Source: Pseudomonadota bacterium (GTDB lineage Bacteria; Pseudomonadota; Alphaproteobacteria; Rhizobiales; Rhizobiaceae). From it: a stretch of 5,240 bases of DNA. The notes beneath the pieces are model-generated. The model did not search any database. It saw nothing but the letters and a program-made list of their open reading frames with translations, and was not told where the DNA came from. The stretch spans positions 1-5,240 of the forward strand of contig JAEYTV010000627.1 in the NCBI GenBank assembly GCA_023433855.1, given 5' to 3'. Positions 1 through 5,228 of the stretch are shown here, in pieces (within the stretch, counting starts at the first letter, position 1; the number at the start of each line of letters is the position of its first letter). The translations under genes were made by a program, and so were the position numbers.

Positions 1-395
1 GTGTAACCGTGGGCGCCGAAGAAGCCGACTGCCTCCATGTTTTGCGCATGCGTTTCCACCCGCGCGGTCGCGAAGCCCTGCCTTCGGATCTCGGCCTCCA
101 CCTCGGCCAGAAGCGCCTTGCCGAGCCCCTGCCCGCGGTAATCCGGACCGATCCAGAAATCCGAGATCAGTTCGTCCAAGTGCTCGCGCGCCGCCCAACC
201 CGCAACCACACCCGCCTGTTCGATGACACTTATGGTCAGCCAGGAAGAACGCGTGAAGTTGCGGAATGCGCCCAGCGCACTGTCACGCATGTCGGTCATT
301 TCGCCGATGGAGGTCATCGCCTTCTCCCAGGAGCGGAAACCGATCTCCGCCAGGTCGTCGACCTCATCCTCACGCGCGTTGCGAATAGTGGTCAT
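1..395 (-). CDS. GNAT-family N-acetyltransferase (C-terminus cut by window edge)
   Basis: The minus-strand frame opens at an ATG at 393-395 and stays open for 131 codons to the left edge, so the C-terminus is missing. GNAT proteins transfer an acetyl group from acetyl-CoA to an amine, and this is probably a soluble cytoplasmic enzyme of about 150-160 residues. The acetyl-CoA pyrophosphate-binding motif A is clear: DYRGQGLGKALL at residues 85-96, with the R/Q-x-x-G-x-G core, after the beta-strand SDFWIG. Near the end, N119 to Y131 (Asn, Met, Glu, Ala, Val, Gly, Phe, Phe then HGY) fits the usual motif B region. A GGGAAG ribosome site at 400-405 lies four bases before the ATG. The acceptor substrate cannot be told. 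It is divergent from a yjhX homologue. In E. coli, YjhX is countered by YjhQ, a GNAT protein, but orthology here is only a possibility. Confidence 0.88.
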   Translation of the reverse strand, partial: MTTIRNAREDEVDDLAEIGFRSWEKAMTSIGEMTDMRDSALGAFRNFTRSSWLTISVIEQAGVVAGWAAREHLDELISDFWIGPDYRGQGLGKALLAEVEAEIRRQGFATARVETHAQNMEAVGFFGAHGY

Positions 396-405
396 GGATC
401 TTCCC

Positions 406-450
406 GCTGGTCGTGGGCCAATAGACCATTGAATCCTGGCTTTGACCAGC
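406..450 (-). repeat. Inverted repeat in the leader of the GNAT gene
   Basis: GCTGGTC at 406-412 and GACCAGC at 444-450 are perfect complements, with a nested GCCA/TGGC pair at 417-420 and 437-440. In the minus-strand transcript they form a two-part stem ending right beside the ribosome site (400-405) of the GNAT gene. A GANTC site (GAATC, 431-435), the CcrM methylation target in alphaproteobacteria, lies inside the loop. It could be a leader hairpin or an operator, or chance in GC-rich DNA. Confidence 0.35.
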
Positions 451-477
451 ACGACGGTGAGCGGTTGCCGCCGAATA

Positions 478-507
478 CTTGACGATCGGTGGAAACGAGC
501 CTAGCAC
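478..507 (+). promoter_or_regulatory. Candidate promoter reading towards the yjhX homologue
   Basis: CTTGACG at 478-484 matches the rhizobial -35 consensus CTTGAC. A 17-base spacer follows the TTGACG core (479-484), then TAGCAC at 502-507 as a modest -10 (three of six bases). If used, it gives a leader of about 195 bases before the yjhX ATG. No better promoter was seen closer to that gene. Low confidence because the -10 is weak. Confidence 0.28.
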
Positions 508-567
508 CACAGAATGTCGCCGCCTCCAGATGCCTGGCTGCGGCATATATCATCGGAGCTTTGATGT

Positions 568-582
568 TCTCTTCGCAAGAGA
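568..582 (+). repeat. Perfect 6-bp hairpin in the yjhX upstream region
   Basis: TCTCTT (568-573) and AAGAGA (577-582) pair perfectly around a three-base CGC loop. It lies 127 bases before the yjhX ATG, inside the leader predicted from the candidate promoter at 478-507. It is followed by CCCGG rather than a T-run, so termination is unlikely. Its role is unknown. Confidence 0.4.
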
Positions 583-708
583 CCCGGTAAGGGGGCCGGC
601 CGCGCCATTGCGCACCGGTCCAGACAAAAACGACCGTCCCGACGCTTTCTCAAGCGCCGGCAATGTTTTGTGCGTTCGCTCGCGGACGCTTTTCCGGACA
701 TCAGACAA

Positions 709-966
709 ATGGATATCTCACGCGCCGAACAGCGCATCCTCCACCTGCTCGCACAAGGCGGGCGGATTGAAATCAGCCGAAGCGAGAGCCGCAAGATCGA
801 GAGGCTGCAGCTCCTGACCCGCGAAGGCTGGATTTTCTCAGGGCTCGACCTGATCACCTTTCGCAAGCTCAAGCAGAAGAAGGCAATCAAGTCACAGGGT
901 GGCAAGCCGTACCGAATCACCGAACGTGGACTGGTGCTGGTAAGAGCCGAGCAGGATAACAGGTGA
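709..966 (+). CDS. yjhX: YjhX/TopAI-family protein (UPF0386)
   Basis: An 85-residue protein, the same length as E. coli YjhX (TopAI) as I recall it, and co-linear along its whole length. Matching landmarks are the opening SRAEQRILHLLAQGGRI (residues 4-20), TREGW (37-41), the basic stretch FRKLKQKKAIKS (51-62), GKPYRIT (65-71) and the ending VRAEQDNR (78-85). In E. coli this protein binds and inhibits DNA topoisomerase I and is toxic when overproduced, with YjhQ as antitoxin; whether the alphaproteobacterial members do the same is not known to me. A GTG at 670 would add 13 residues, but the ATG at 709 gives the family length and N-terminus. The ribosome site is poor (GGA at 696-698, ten bases away). 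It is divergent from a GNAT gene and convergent with a small conserved gene. The family call is firm; the toxin role is inferred. Confidence 0.87.
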   Translation: MDISRAEQRILHLLAQGGRIEISRSESRKIERLQLLTREGWIFSGLDLITFRKLKQKKAIKSQGGKPYRITERGLVLVRAEQDNR

Positions 967-973
967 AACAAAG

Positions 974-1004
974 CCGACTGCGCGTCACCGTGGCGCGCGG
1001 TCGG
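974..1004. terminator. Hairpin between convergent genes, candidate bidirectional terminator
   Basis: Arms CCGAC-T-GCGCG (974-984) and CGCGC-G-GTCGG (994-1004) form an 11-bp stem on the plus strand with one G.U pair, and the loop can pair further. It starts seven bases after the yjhX stop. On the minus strand it directly follows the stop of the 90-residue gene, has one C/A mismatch at that point, and leads into a T-rich CTTTGTTTC. Termination of the minus-strand transcript is the better supported use. Confidence 0.55.
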
Positions 1005-1277
1005 TCAAACGAGGCGGGAAAGCTCCGTCTTCATCACCGCCCATTCCTCGGCGATCGGGCCCGTGCGCGTCTTGCCGGCGCGTCGGTACCAGTAATCGGC
1101 ATTCCAATCGTCGCCCTCGATACGATGGCAGAGCGCGTGGCCCCAGTCGAAAGGCGCCTGGCCTTCATGGGCCTGGCAGATGTCGTGAACCGCGTCCCAA
1201 TCCGCCCCCATGGTAAAACCGGTTACCGCGAGGCGATCGAAGGCTTCGATCAGTCTTGCGAGGTCTTCCCTGTCCAT
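1005..1277 (-). CDS. Conserved 90-residue protein of unknown function
   Basis: A 90-residue, acidic, probably soluble protein with no signal peptide or membrane segment. The start is well fixed: ATG at 1275-1277 is preceded by a near-ideal AGGAGGAGG at 1283-1291. The core is HDICQAHEG (residues 31-39), then WGHALCHRIEGDDWNADYWY (45-64) and RRAG (65-68). This resembles a widespread uncharacterised bacterial family whose hallmark is a histidine, the motif HRxEGD, then NAxYWYRRAG, with alpha-helical character. I recognise the pattern but know no biochemical function for it. C34 and C50 with H31, H37, H47 and H51 could invite a metal-binding guess, but nothing supports it. It lies 163 bases downstream of gatA in the same direction, with a candidate terminator between, so it may be read by leakage from gatCA or from its own promoter. 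Confidence 0.85.
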   Translation of the reverse strand: MDREDLARLIEAFDRLAVTGFTMGADWDAVHDICQAHEGQAPFDWGHALCHRIEGDDWNADYWYRRAGKTRTGPIAEEWAVMKTELSRLV

Positions 1278-1389
1278 GATCGCCTCCTCCTTTGGTCACA
1301 GGCGGCTGAGCGCATTTTCCAGATGCAACTTTGGCCCGAGATCGCGGTCCTGAAAGCATCGTTCGCCGACCAGGCCGTAAAACCAACTT

Positions 1390-1412
1390 CGCCGACCACA
1401 TGGTGATCGGCG
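1390..1412 (-). terminator. Candidate terminator after gatA
   Basis: On the minus strand a ten-base-pair stem with one G.U pair closes a three-base CAT loop (arms 1390-1399 and 1403-1412). It begins 28 bases past the gatA stop. The stem is followed by AAGTTGGTTTTA, an imperfect U-tract. Stem strength and position suit an intrinsic terminator or attenuator, but the delayed U-run lowers confidence. Confidence 0.42.
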
Positions 1413-1440
1413 ACAGTCATTTTCGGGATTGTAAGGCCGA

Positions 1441-2922
1441 TTACCACCACCTGGCCGGCGTAAACCTCCCGGCTGCCTGCTCGATGACATGAGCGGTGCG
1501 GAAGAGCGTCTCCTCCTCGAACGGCTTGCCGATGAGTTGCAGGCCGAGCGGCAGGCCCTTCTTGTCGAGCCCGGCGGGAACGGCGATCCCCGGCAGGCCG
1601 GCCATGTTCACCGTCACTGTGAAGATGTCGTTGAGATACATGGCGACCGGATCGGCGGCGAGAGTCTCATCGGCAACGCCGAAGGCGGACGATGGCGTGG
1701 CCGGCGTCAGGATCGCATCCACGCCTGCATCGAAAACCTGCTCGAAGTCCCGCTTGATCAGCGTTCGGACCTTCTGCGCCCGCAGGTAATACGCGTCGTA
1801 GTAGCCGGCCGACAGAACATAGGTGCCAATCATGATGCGACGCTTGACCTCCGCACCAAAGCCTGCGGCGCGGGTCCGTTCGTACATGTCGATGATGTCC
1901 TTGCCGTCCACCCGCAGCCCATATCGGACACCGTCATAGCGGGCGAGGTTGGAGGACGCTTCTGCAGGTGCCACGATGTAGTAGGCTGGCAGAGCATACT
2001 TGGTGTGCGGCAGTGTGATGTCGACGATCTCCGCACCGGCATCCTTCAGCCAGGCAATGCCCTGCTGCCACAAGGTCTCGATCTCTCCGGGCATGCCATC
2101 AATGCGGTACTCCTTCGGAATACCAATCTTCATACCCTTGAGCGACTGCCCGAGCGAAGCTTCGTAATCCGGCACCGGAAGGTCGACGGAGGTGGTGTCC
2201 TTGCTGTCGACGCTCGCCATGGACCTCAGCATGATGGCGGCATCCCGCACATCCCGGGCAATCGGACCCGCCTGATCAAGCGACGACGCGAACGCCACGA
2301 CGCCCCACCGCGAGCAGCGGCCGTAGGTCGGCTTGATGCCCACCGTGCCGGTGAAGGCTGCGGGCTGACGGATCGAGCCACCCGTGTCGGTGGCCGTTGC
2401 GCCAGCGCACAGATGCGCCGCAACGGCTGCGGCAGAGCCACCGGATGAGCCGCCCGGGACCAGTTGCTGGTTGGAATTCTCAGCCTTCCAGGGATTGATC
2501 ACGGGTCCGTAGTACGACGTTTCGTTGGACGAGCCCATGGCGAATTCGTCCATGTTGAGTTTCCCCAGCATGACAGCACCGTCGTCCCACAGGTTCTGTG
2601 TGACGGTCGACTCGTATTTCGGCCTGAAGCCATCAAGGATGTGCGAGCAAGCCTGAGTATGCACGTCGCGGGTGCCGAAAAGATCCTTGATTCCCAATGG
2701 AATGCCTTCGAGCTCCCCTTTGTGGCCGGCAGCGCGGCGCTCGTCGGAGGCCCGGGCCATGTCGAGCGCCTTCTCCGGAGTCACCGTGATATAGGCATTC
2801 AGCACCCCGTTGGCCGCTTCGATCGCGTCCAGATAGGCCTGTGTGAGTTCGACGGAAGTGAATTCCCTGGCGTCGAGCTTCTCGCGGGCTTCGGCAATGG
2901 TAAGGCTGGTAAGTTCGGTCAT
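1441..2922 (-). CDS. gatA: Glutamyl-tRNA(Gln) amidotransferase subunit A
   Basis: GatA is the glutaminase subunit of the GatCAB complex. It releases ammonia from glutamine, which is channelled to GatB to amidate Glu-tRNA(Gln), and in many bacteria Asp-tRNA(Asn). The 493-residue length is normal. The amidase-signature triad is intact: K79 in [10 protein letters not shown], the cis-serine S159 in [13 protein letters not shown] (157-169), and the nucleophile S183 in [12 protein letters not shown] (179-190), with the expected 24-residue gap between the serines. Further family blocks are [17 protein letters not shown] (118-134), [20 protein letters not shown] (198-217), [12 protein letters not shown] (404-415) and [12 protein letters not shown] (440-451). 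The start at 2922 ([12 protein letters not shown]) fits alphaproteobacterial GatA; an in-frame ATG at 2967 would add 15 unlikely residues. The ribosome site is weak, so coupling to gatC, 57 bases upstream, is plausible. GatB is not in the window. Confidence 0.98.
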   Translation of the reverse strand: MTELTSLTIAEAREKLDAREFTSVELTQAYLDAIEAANGVLNAYITVTPEKALDMARASDERRAAGHKGELEGIPLGIKDLFGTRDVHTQACSHILDGFRPKYESTVTQNLWDDGAVMLGKLNMDEFAMGSSNETSYYGPVINPWKAENSNQQLVPGGSSGGSAAAVAAHLCAGATATDTGGSIRQPAAFTGTVGIKPTYGRCSRWGVVAFASSLDQAGPIARDVRDAAIMLRSMASVDSKDTTSVDLPVPDYEASLGQSLKGMKIGIPKEYRIDGMPGEIETLWQQGIAWLKDAGAEIVDITLPHTKYALPAYYIVAPAEASSNLARYDGVRYGLRVDGKDIIDMYERTRAAGFGAEVKRRIMIGTYVLSAGYYDAYYLRAQKVRTLIKRDFEQVFDAGVDAILTPATPSSAFGVADETLAADPVAMYLNDIFTVTVNMAGLPGIAVPAGLDKKGLPLGLQLIGKPFEEETLFRTAHVIEQAAGRFTPARWW

Positions 2923-2979
2923 GTCCGTTTTCAATCTGTTCGGCTGCGGGAAGGGTCGTGGGGGCACCCAAGCGAGGGA

Positions 2980-3267
2980 TTATTCGACGACCTTTGGCAC
3001 CAGAAAGAAGTTGTGGTCGGTGGACGGCGCGTTGGCAACGATGTCATCCGCCTTGTCGCCGTCGGTGACGGTATCGGTGCGCTTGCGCATCTCCATGGGC
3101 GTCACCGATGTCATCGGCGCGACGCCGGCCACGTCCACCTCGTCCAGCTGCTCGACAAAGCCGAGAATGCCGTTCAACTCGCCGACCATGCGTTCGGCTT
3201 CCTCCTCCGAAACCGCAATACGGGCAAGGCGCGCAACGCGCTTGACGGTGGCGAGGTCGACGGACAT
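2980..3267 (-). CDS. gatC: Glutamyl-tRNA(Gln) amidotransferase subunit C
   Basis: GatC is the small subunit that wraps around GatA and GatB and stabilises the amidotransferase. The 95-residue length is typical. Family landmarks are the N-terminal helix [20 protein letters not shown] (residues 3-22), [19 protein letters not shown] (31-49), then [20 protein letters not shown] (51-70) and the C-terminal FFLVPKVVE (87-95), where the late VPKVVE motif is conserved. The start at 3267 has a GGAG ribosome site at 3275-3278. It is the first gene of a gatC-gatA unit, 57 bases ahead of gatA, with a promoter candidate directly upstream. Gene order C-A on one strand is common in bacteria; here gatB must lie elsewhere, perhaps beyond the left edge. 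Confidence 0.96.
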   Translation of the reverse strand: MSVDLATVKRVARLARIAVSEEEAERMVGELNGILGFVEQLDEVDVAGVAPMTSVTPMEMRKRTDTVTDGDKADDIVANAPSTDHNFFLVPKVVE

Positions 3268-3298
3268 GGCTCAACTCCGGGAATGAAAATTTCCCCCC

Positions 3299-3327
3299 GC
3301 TATAATGGTCATGCCCGACCTTCGCAA
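3299..3327 (-). promoter_or_regulatory. Candidate sigma-70 promoter of gatCA
   Basis: On the minus strand, TTGCGA (3322-3327) and TATAGC (3299-3304) are separated by exactly 17 bases; each matches four of six consensus positions. Transcription would start near 3292, leaving a leader of about 25 bases that contains the gatC ribosome site. Position and spacing are right, though neither hexamer is perfect. Confidence 0.5.
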
Positions 3328-3334
3328 CAGCTAG

Positions 3335-3359
3335 CTGCGCCTCGTTTTCAGAGACGCAG
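3335..3359 (-). terminator. Hairpin after the UPF0173 hydrolase gene
   Basis: Arms CTGCGCCTC (3335-3343) and GAGACGCAG (3351-3359) pair around a seven-base loop. On the minus-strand RNA the odd position becomes a U.G pair, giving a continuous nine-pair stem, so the structure suits the hydrolase transcript, whose stop is 20 bases upstream. No U-tract follows, so it may mark a processed 3' end rather than a classic intrinsic terminator. It separates that gene from the gatC promoter. Confidence 0.4.
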
Positions 3360-3379
3360 ATAGCGATATGCAGTCCTCA

Positions 3380-4084
3380 TCAGTAACTGAGGCTACTACC
3401 GACCGAAGGCGTCTCCACGCGCGTCCGTGTGCCTTCCATTCCCTTCACGAACTTCTCAGGCGTCTGATCGATGATGGGGAACGAACCATAGTGACACGGT
3501 ATGGCATGCTTGAAGTCGAAGAACCGCTGGCAGGCAAGTGCTGCAACCGCACCGCCCATGGTGAAGCGGTCGCCGATCGGAACGATGCCGATGTCGGGCT
3601 GATGCAGTTCATTGATGAGGCCCATGTCCGTGAATATGTCCGTGTCGCCCATATGGAGCACCGAGGGCTCGTCATCGAAATGCAGCATCAGGCCGTTGGC
3701 ATTGCCGAGGCTGTGGGACACACCGTCCTCGGTCATCTGGGCGGAGGAGTGATGCGCCTGCGTGAAGGTTGCGGTAAAACCGTCAAAGGCGATCGTGCCG
3801 CCGGTATTGCCCATTTCAAGCTTTGCCACCCCCTTTTTGCCGAGCCAGGCCGCGAGATCCGCGTTCGCCAAGACGGTCGCGCCTGTCTCACCGGCGATGC
3901 TGATCGTATCTCCGACATGATCGCCATGGCCATGGGTCAGCAGAATGTGCGTGAGCCCCTCCGTGGCGGCCTTGCGGTCCTGGCCCGCAAAAGCCGGGTT
4001 GCCGGTGAAAAAGGGATCGATGAGGATCTTCGCGGTGGTGGTTTCAATGCGGAAAGCCGAATGGCCAAGCCAGGTGATCTTCAT
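3380..4084 (-). CDS. UPF0173-family metal-dependent hydrolase (metallo-beta-lactamase fold)
   Basis: A 234-residue cytoplasmic protein of the metallo-beta-lactamase fold, the normal length for the UPF0173 family (B. subtilis YtkL type). It opens with [14 protein letters not shown], typical of this branch, followed by [10 protein letters not shown] (21-30). The metal-binding HxHxDH motif is HGHGDH at residues 51-56. Other likely ligands are H111 or H112 in TQAHHSS, D147 in HMGDTD (144-149) and H198 in PCHYGSFP (196-203). Together these predict a two-zinc hydrolase; the substrate is unknown. The ATG at 4084 has a strong GGAGG at 4093-4097. It is divergent from ruvX over 123 bases. No signal peptide or membrane segment is visible. 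Confidence 0.93.
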   Translation of the reverse strand: MKITWLGHSAFRIETTTAKILIDPFFTGNPAFAGQDRKAATEGLTHILLTHGHGDHVGDTISIAGETGATVLANADLAAWLGKKGVAKLEMGNTGGTIAFDGFTATFTQAHHSSAQMTEDGVSHSLGNANGLMLHFDDEPSVLHMGDTDIFTDMGLINELHQPDIGIVPIGDRFTMGGAVAALACQRFFDFKHAIPCHYGSFPIIDQTPEKFVKGMEGTRTRVETPSVGSSLSY

Positions 4085-4132
4085 GGAAAATTCCTCCGGG
4101 ACGGTCTGATGGTTGAAGATGGTAAGGACACA

Positions 4133-4149
4133 TAGCCGACGACCGGCTA
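4133..4149. repeat. Inverted repeat TAGCCG-N5-CGGCTA in the hydrolase/ruvX spacer
   Basis: Two perfect six-base arms (4133-4138 and 4144-4149) flank ACGAC. It lies in the middle of a divergent promoter region, 49 bases from the hydrolase start and 58 from the ruvX start. The geometry suits a dimeric regulator site, but the spacing also allows a simple hairpin. No regulator is suggested by the neighbours. Confidence 0.35.
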
Positions 4150-4163
4150 AAGGGAAGTGGAAC

Positions 4164-4181
4164 GAGGTCTATCATGACCTC
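4164..4181. repeat. Inverted repeat GAGGTC-N6-GACCTC before ruvX
   Basis: Perfect six-base arms at 4164-4169 and 4176-4181 surround TATCAT (4170-4175), which matches five of six bases of the -10 consensus on the plus strand. If that -10 is used for ruvX, the repeat would sit on the promoter as an operator would. No good -35 (4147-4152 reads CTAAAG) is present, so the promoter itself is uncertain. Confidence 0.38.
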
Positions 4182-4207
4182 TACCGCGCCAAAGGAATGA
4201 AGAACAT

Positions 4208-4702
4208 ATGACAGTGTTGACGATCGAAGAGCTGGCCGACATGCTCGGACCGCGTCAGCCGATCGCGGGCCTGGATCTCGGAACCAAGACCATCGGCCTA
4301 GCCATGTCGGATATCGGGCGCCGCTTCGCCTCTCCTCGTCCCGTATTAAACCGGGTGAAGTTCACCAAGGATGCTGAACTGTTGCTTGCCTTTGCCGACA
4401 AGGAGAAGGTCGCCGCTTTCATCATCGGCCTGCCGGTCAACATGGACGGGTCGGCGGGTCCACGGGTACAAGCCACACGCGCATTTGTCCGCTCCATGGG
4501 CGAAAAGACGCCGCTGCCCTTTGTATTCTGGGATGAACGGCTTTCAACGGTGGCCGCAGAACGGGCGCTGCTGGAGATGGACGTATCGAGAGCGAAACGA
4601 GCGCAGCGGATCGATTCTGCTGCCGCCAGCTTCATCCTTCAGGGGGCCCTGGACAGACTGTCCTCGCTCCGAAGGGACACCTCGGCAGAACGGGACGCCT
4701 GA
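4208..4702 (+). CDS. ruvX: RuvX/YqgF-family putative pre-16S rRNA nuclease
   Basis: A 164-residue RNase H-fold protein. E. coli YqgF is essential and linked to processing of the 16S rRNA 5' end; an older name is putative Holliday junction resolvase. All family blocks are present: [15 protein letters not shown] (21-35) with D23, [17 protein letters not shown] (71-87), [12 protein letters not shown] (107-118) with E110, and [20 protein letters not shown] (129-148) with D136. The acidic trio D23, E110 and D136 is intact. The 20-residue N-terminal extension before the core strand is common in alphaproteobacteria. The ATG at 4208 has AGGA at 4193-4196, 11 bases away, a slightly long gap. Its last 64 bases overlap, antisense, the end of the DUF6105-type gene. 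The gene is divergent from the hydrolase. Confidence 0.95.
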   Translation: MTVLTIEELADMLGPRQPIAGLDLGTKTIGLAMSDIGRRFASPRPVLNRVKFTKDAELLLAFADKEKVAAFIIGLPVNMDGSAGPRVQATRAFVRSMGEKTPLPFVFWDERLSTVAAERALLEMDVSRAKRAQRIDSAAASFILQGALDRLSSLRRDTSAERDA

Positions 4703-4971
4703 CGCCTGCTCCACCATGCCGCGATCTGCCGACGCTTGCGGAAGGCGATGATGGCGAGGACAATCAGACTGTCTACCGCGATCGCCCTTGCGACAAGCGG
4801 CGGGAGGACCTCCGGCGGCAGGCCAAGAACGTTTCCGTAGATCTGGAAGACCAGATCGTGGGTCTGACGCGTCAGCATGAAAAAGCCGAAGCTCATGTCG
4901 TAGTAGGAAAGACCATACCAGCTCGTCAGCAGGAATACCGGACCTGCCCACAAAATCAGGAACCACTTCAT
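4639..4971 (-). CDS. DUF6105-type small membrane protein
   Basis: A 110-residue membrane protein that I recognise as a DUF6105-like rhizobial family of unknown function. Segment one (residues 3-22, [18 protein letters not shown] then LSYY) is a probable transmembrane helix or uncleaved signal anchor. The block [20 protein letters not shown] (27-46) is the most family-like part. A second hydrophobic helix covers 60-77 ([18 protein letters not shown]) and is followed by a basic [11 protein letters not shown] (77-87), which by the positive-inside rule puts the C-terminus in the cytoplasm. The ATG at 4969-4971 overlaps the stop of the upstream small gene as ATGA and has AGGAGGAGGG at 4976-4985, so translation is coupled. 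An in-frame start at 5157 would only read through the other gene. Residues 90-110 are low-conservation tail encoded opposite the ruvX 3' end. Confidence 0.85.
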   Translation of the reverse strand: MKWFLILWAGPVFLLTSWYGLSYYDMSFGFFMLTRQTHDLVFQIYGNVLGLPPEVLPPLVARAIAVDSLIVLAIIAFRKRRQIAAWWSRRQASRSAEVSLRSEDSLSRAP

Positions 4972-5138
4972 GCGGCCCTCCTCCTCGTCTGCGCCGGATA
5001 CATCTCCGGTACCAGGAGCCATCTCGAAAACGCCATGACGCTCAGAACCAGAGCCGGAAAGGCAATGTCGAGCGCCAGCATCGCGAAGATCGTCGTCATG
5101 ACGAGCAGCAATGCATGTGTCTTGAGAACTGTTCCCAT
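4968..5138 (-). CDS. 56-residue hydrophobic membrane protein
   Basis: A small protein, MGTVLKTHALLLVMTTIF onward, ending in the basic tail QTRRRAA. Residues 9-43 are almost continuously hydrophobic, broken only by D24, P28 and R39, and could form one long or two short helices in the inner membrane. I do not recognise a named family. It looks real because it has good codon use, an AGGG ribosome site at 5144-5147 five bases before the ATG, and an ATGA overlap with the DUF6105-type gene, whose ribosome site it contains. The two are probably co-transcribed and co-translated. A TTG at 5171 could extend it by 11 residues, but the ATG with the ribosome site is preferred. The upstream region carries a CtrA-type box. 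Confidence 0.75.
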   Translation of the reverse strand: MGTVLKTHALLLVMTTIFAMLALDIAFPALVLSVMAFSRWLLVPEMYPAQTRRRAA

Positions 5139-5143
5139 GCCAT

Positions 5144-5154
5144 CCCTGTAAGGG
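5144..5154 (-). repeat. Short stem covering a ribosome site
   Basis: CCCT-TAC-AGGG on the minus strand is a four-pair stem whose right arm is the AGGG ribosome site of the 56-residue gene. It could mildly limit translation initiation, but a stem this short is weak and may be chance. Confidence 0.25.
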
Positions 5155-5164
5155 CAATACGTAG

Positions 5165-5179
5165 TTAACAATGCGTTAA
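5165..5179. promoter_or_regulatory. CtrA-type binding box TTAA-N7-TTAA
   Basis: TTAA at 5165-5168 and TTAA at 5176-5179 are separated by exactly seven bases and each is followed by C, matching the consensus TTAA-N7-TTAAC of CtrA, the cell-cycle response regulator of alphaproteobacteria. It lies 27 bases before the start of the 56-residue membrane gene, where binding would block or activate its promoter. No clear -35/-10 pair could be placed next to it, which suits a regulator-dependent promoter but does not prove it. Confidence 0.6.
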
Positions 5180-5207
5180 CGGGGACTTTAGACGTGCTGC
5201 GGCCGGC

Positions 5208-5217
5208 TGCATATGCA
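5208..5217. repeat. Ten-base palindrome TGCATATGCA
   Basis: A perfect ten-base palindrome between the CtrA-type box and the TTAACCAT half-site, within a larger imperfect repeat GGCTG (5205-5209) / CAGCC (5220-5224). Its position in a regulatory region makes a protein site possible; nothing else supports it. Confidence 0.25.
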
Positions 5218-5228
5218 AACAGCCCAAC

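Larger units (their letters stand above)
396..708. other. 313-base divergent spacer between GNAT and yjhX homologue
   Basis: No credible protein gene is seen here on either strand; the frames crossing it have no family character. It must hold the promoters of both divergent genes. Visible pieces are an inverted repeat next to the GNAT start (406-450), a candidate plus-strand promoter (478-507), a compact perfect hairpin TCTCTT-CGC-AAGAGA (568-582) and a smaller stem CGCTT-TCTC-AAGCG (643-656). The compact hairpin has no T-run after it, so it is not a classic terminator. A small RNA or a structured leader is possible but cannot be shown from sequence alone. Confidence 0.6.

Noticed and set aside
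9..482. Open plus-strand frame of 157 codons at the left edge
   Set aside because: Antisense to the GNAT gene, whose acetyl-CoA motif is clear; its product is Arg/Pro-rich with no motif.
670..708. Upstream GTG start for yjhX
   Set aside because: Using the ATG at 709 gives exactly the 85-residue family length and the conserved N-terminus; the extra 13 residues match nothing I know.
501..971. Minus-strand frame of 156 codons over the yjhX gene
   Set aside because: Antisense to yjhX, which matches the known family end to end; the Ser/Arg/Cys-rich translation looks non-coding.
1489..2448. Open plus-strand frame of 319 codons
   Set aside because: It is antisense to gatA, whose triad and full-length family match are unambiguous. 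The plus-strand product has no family character and the usual Arg/His/Gly-rich look of a GC-rich shadow.
2923..2967. Upstream ATG for gatA at 2967
   Set aside because: The added 15 residues are unlike any GatA N-terminus, and the start at 2922 agrees with alphaproteobacterial proteins.
3301..3306. Perfect TATAAT on the plus strand
   Set aside because: No -35 hexamer lies about 17 bases upstream and no plus-strand gene follows; the same bases are better used as the gatC -10 region on the other strand.
3328..3337. Ten-base palindrome CAGCTAGCTG beside the gatC promoter
   Set aside because: Short, restriction-site-like, partly overlapping the hydrolase 3' hairpin; no support as an operator.
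2464..3363. Open plus-strand frame of 299 codons across the gatA start and gatC
   Set aside because: It spans two real genes and their spacer on the other strand, and its product has no recognisable motif.
3368..4135. Open plus-strand frame of 255 codons
   Set aside because: Antisense to the hydrolase, which has intact metal-binding motifs and a good ribosome site.
4972..5157. Upstream in-frame start at 5157 for the DUF6105-type protein
   Set aside because: The extension is a polar, non-family sequence overlapping the 56-residue gene in another frame. The ATGA overlap and strong ribosome site fix the start at 4971.
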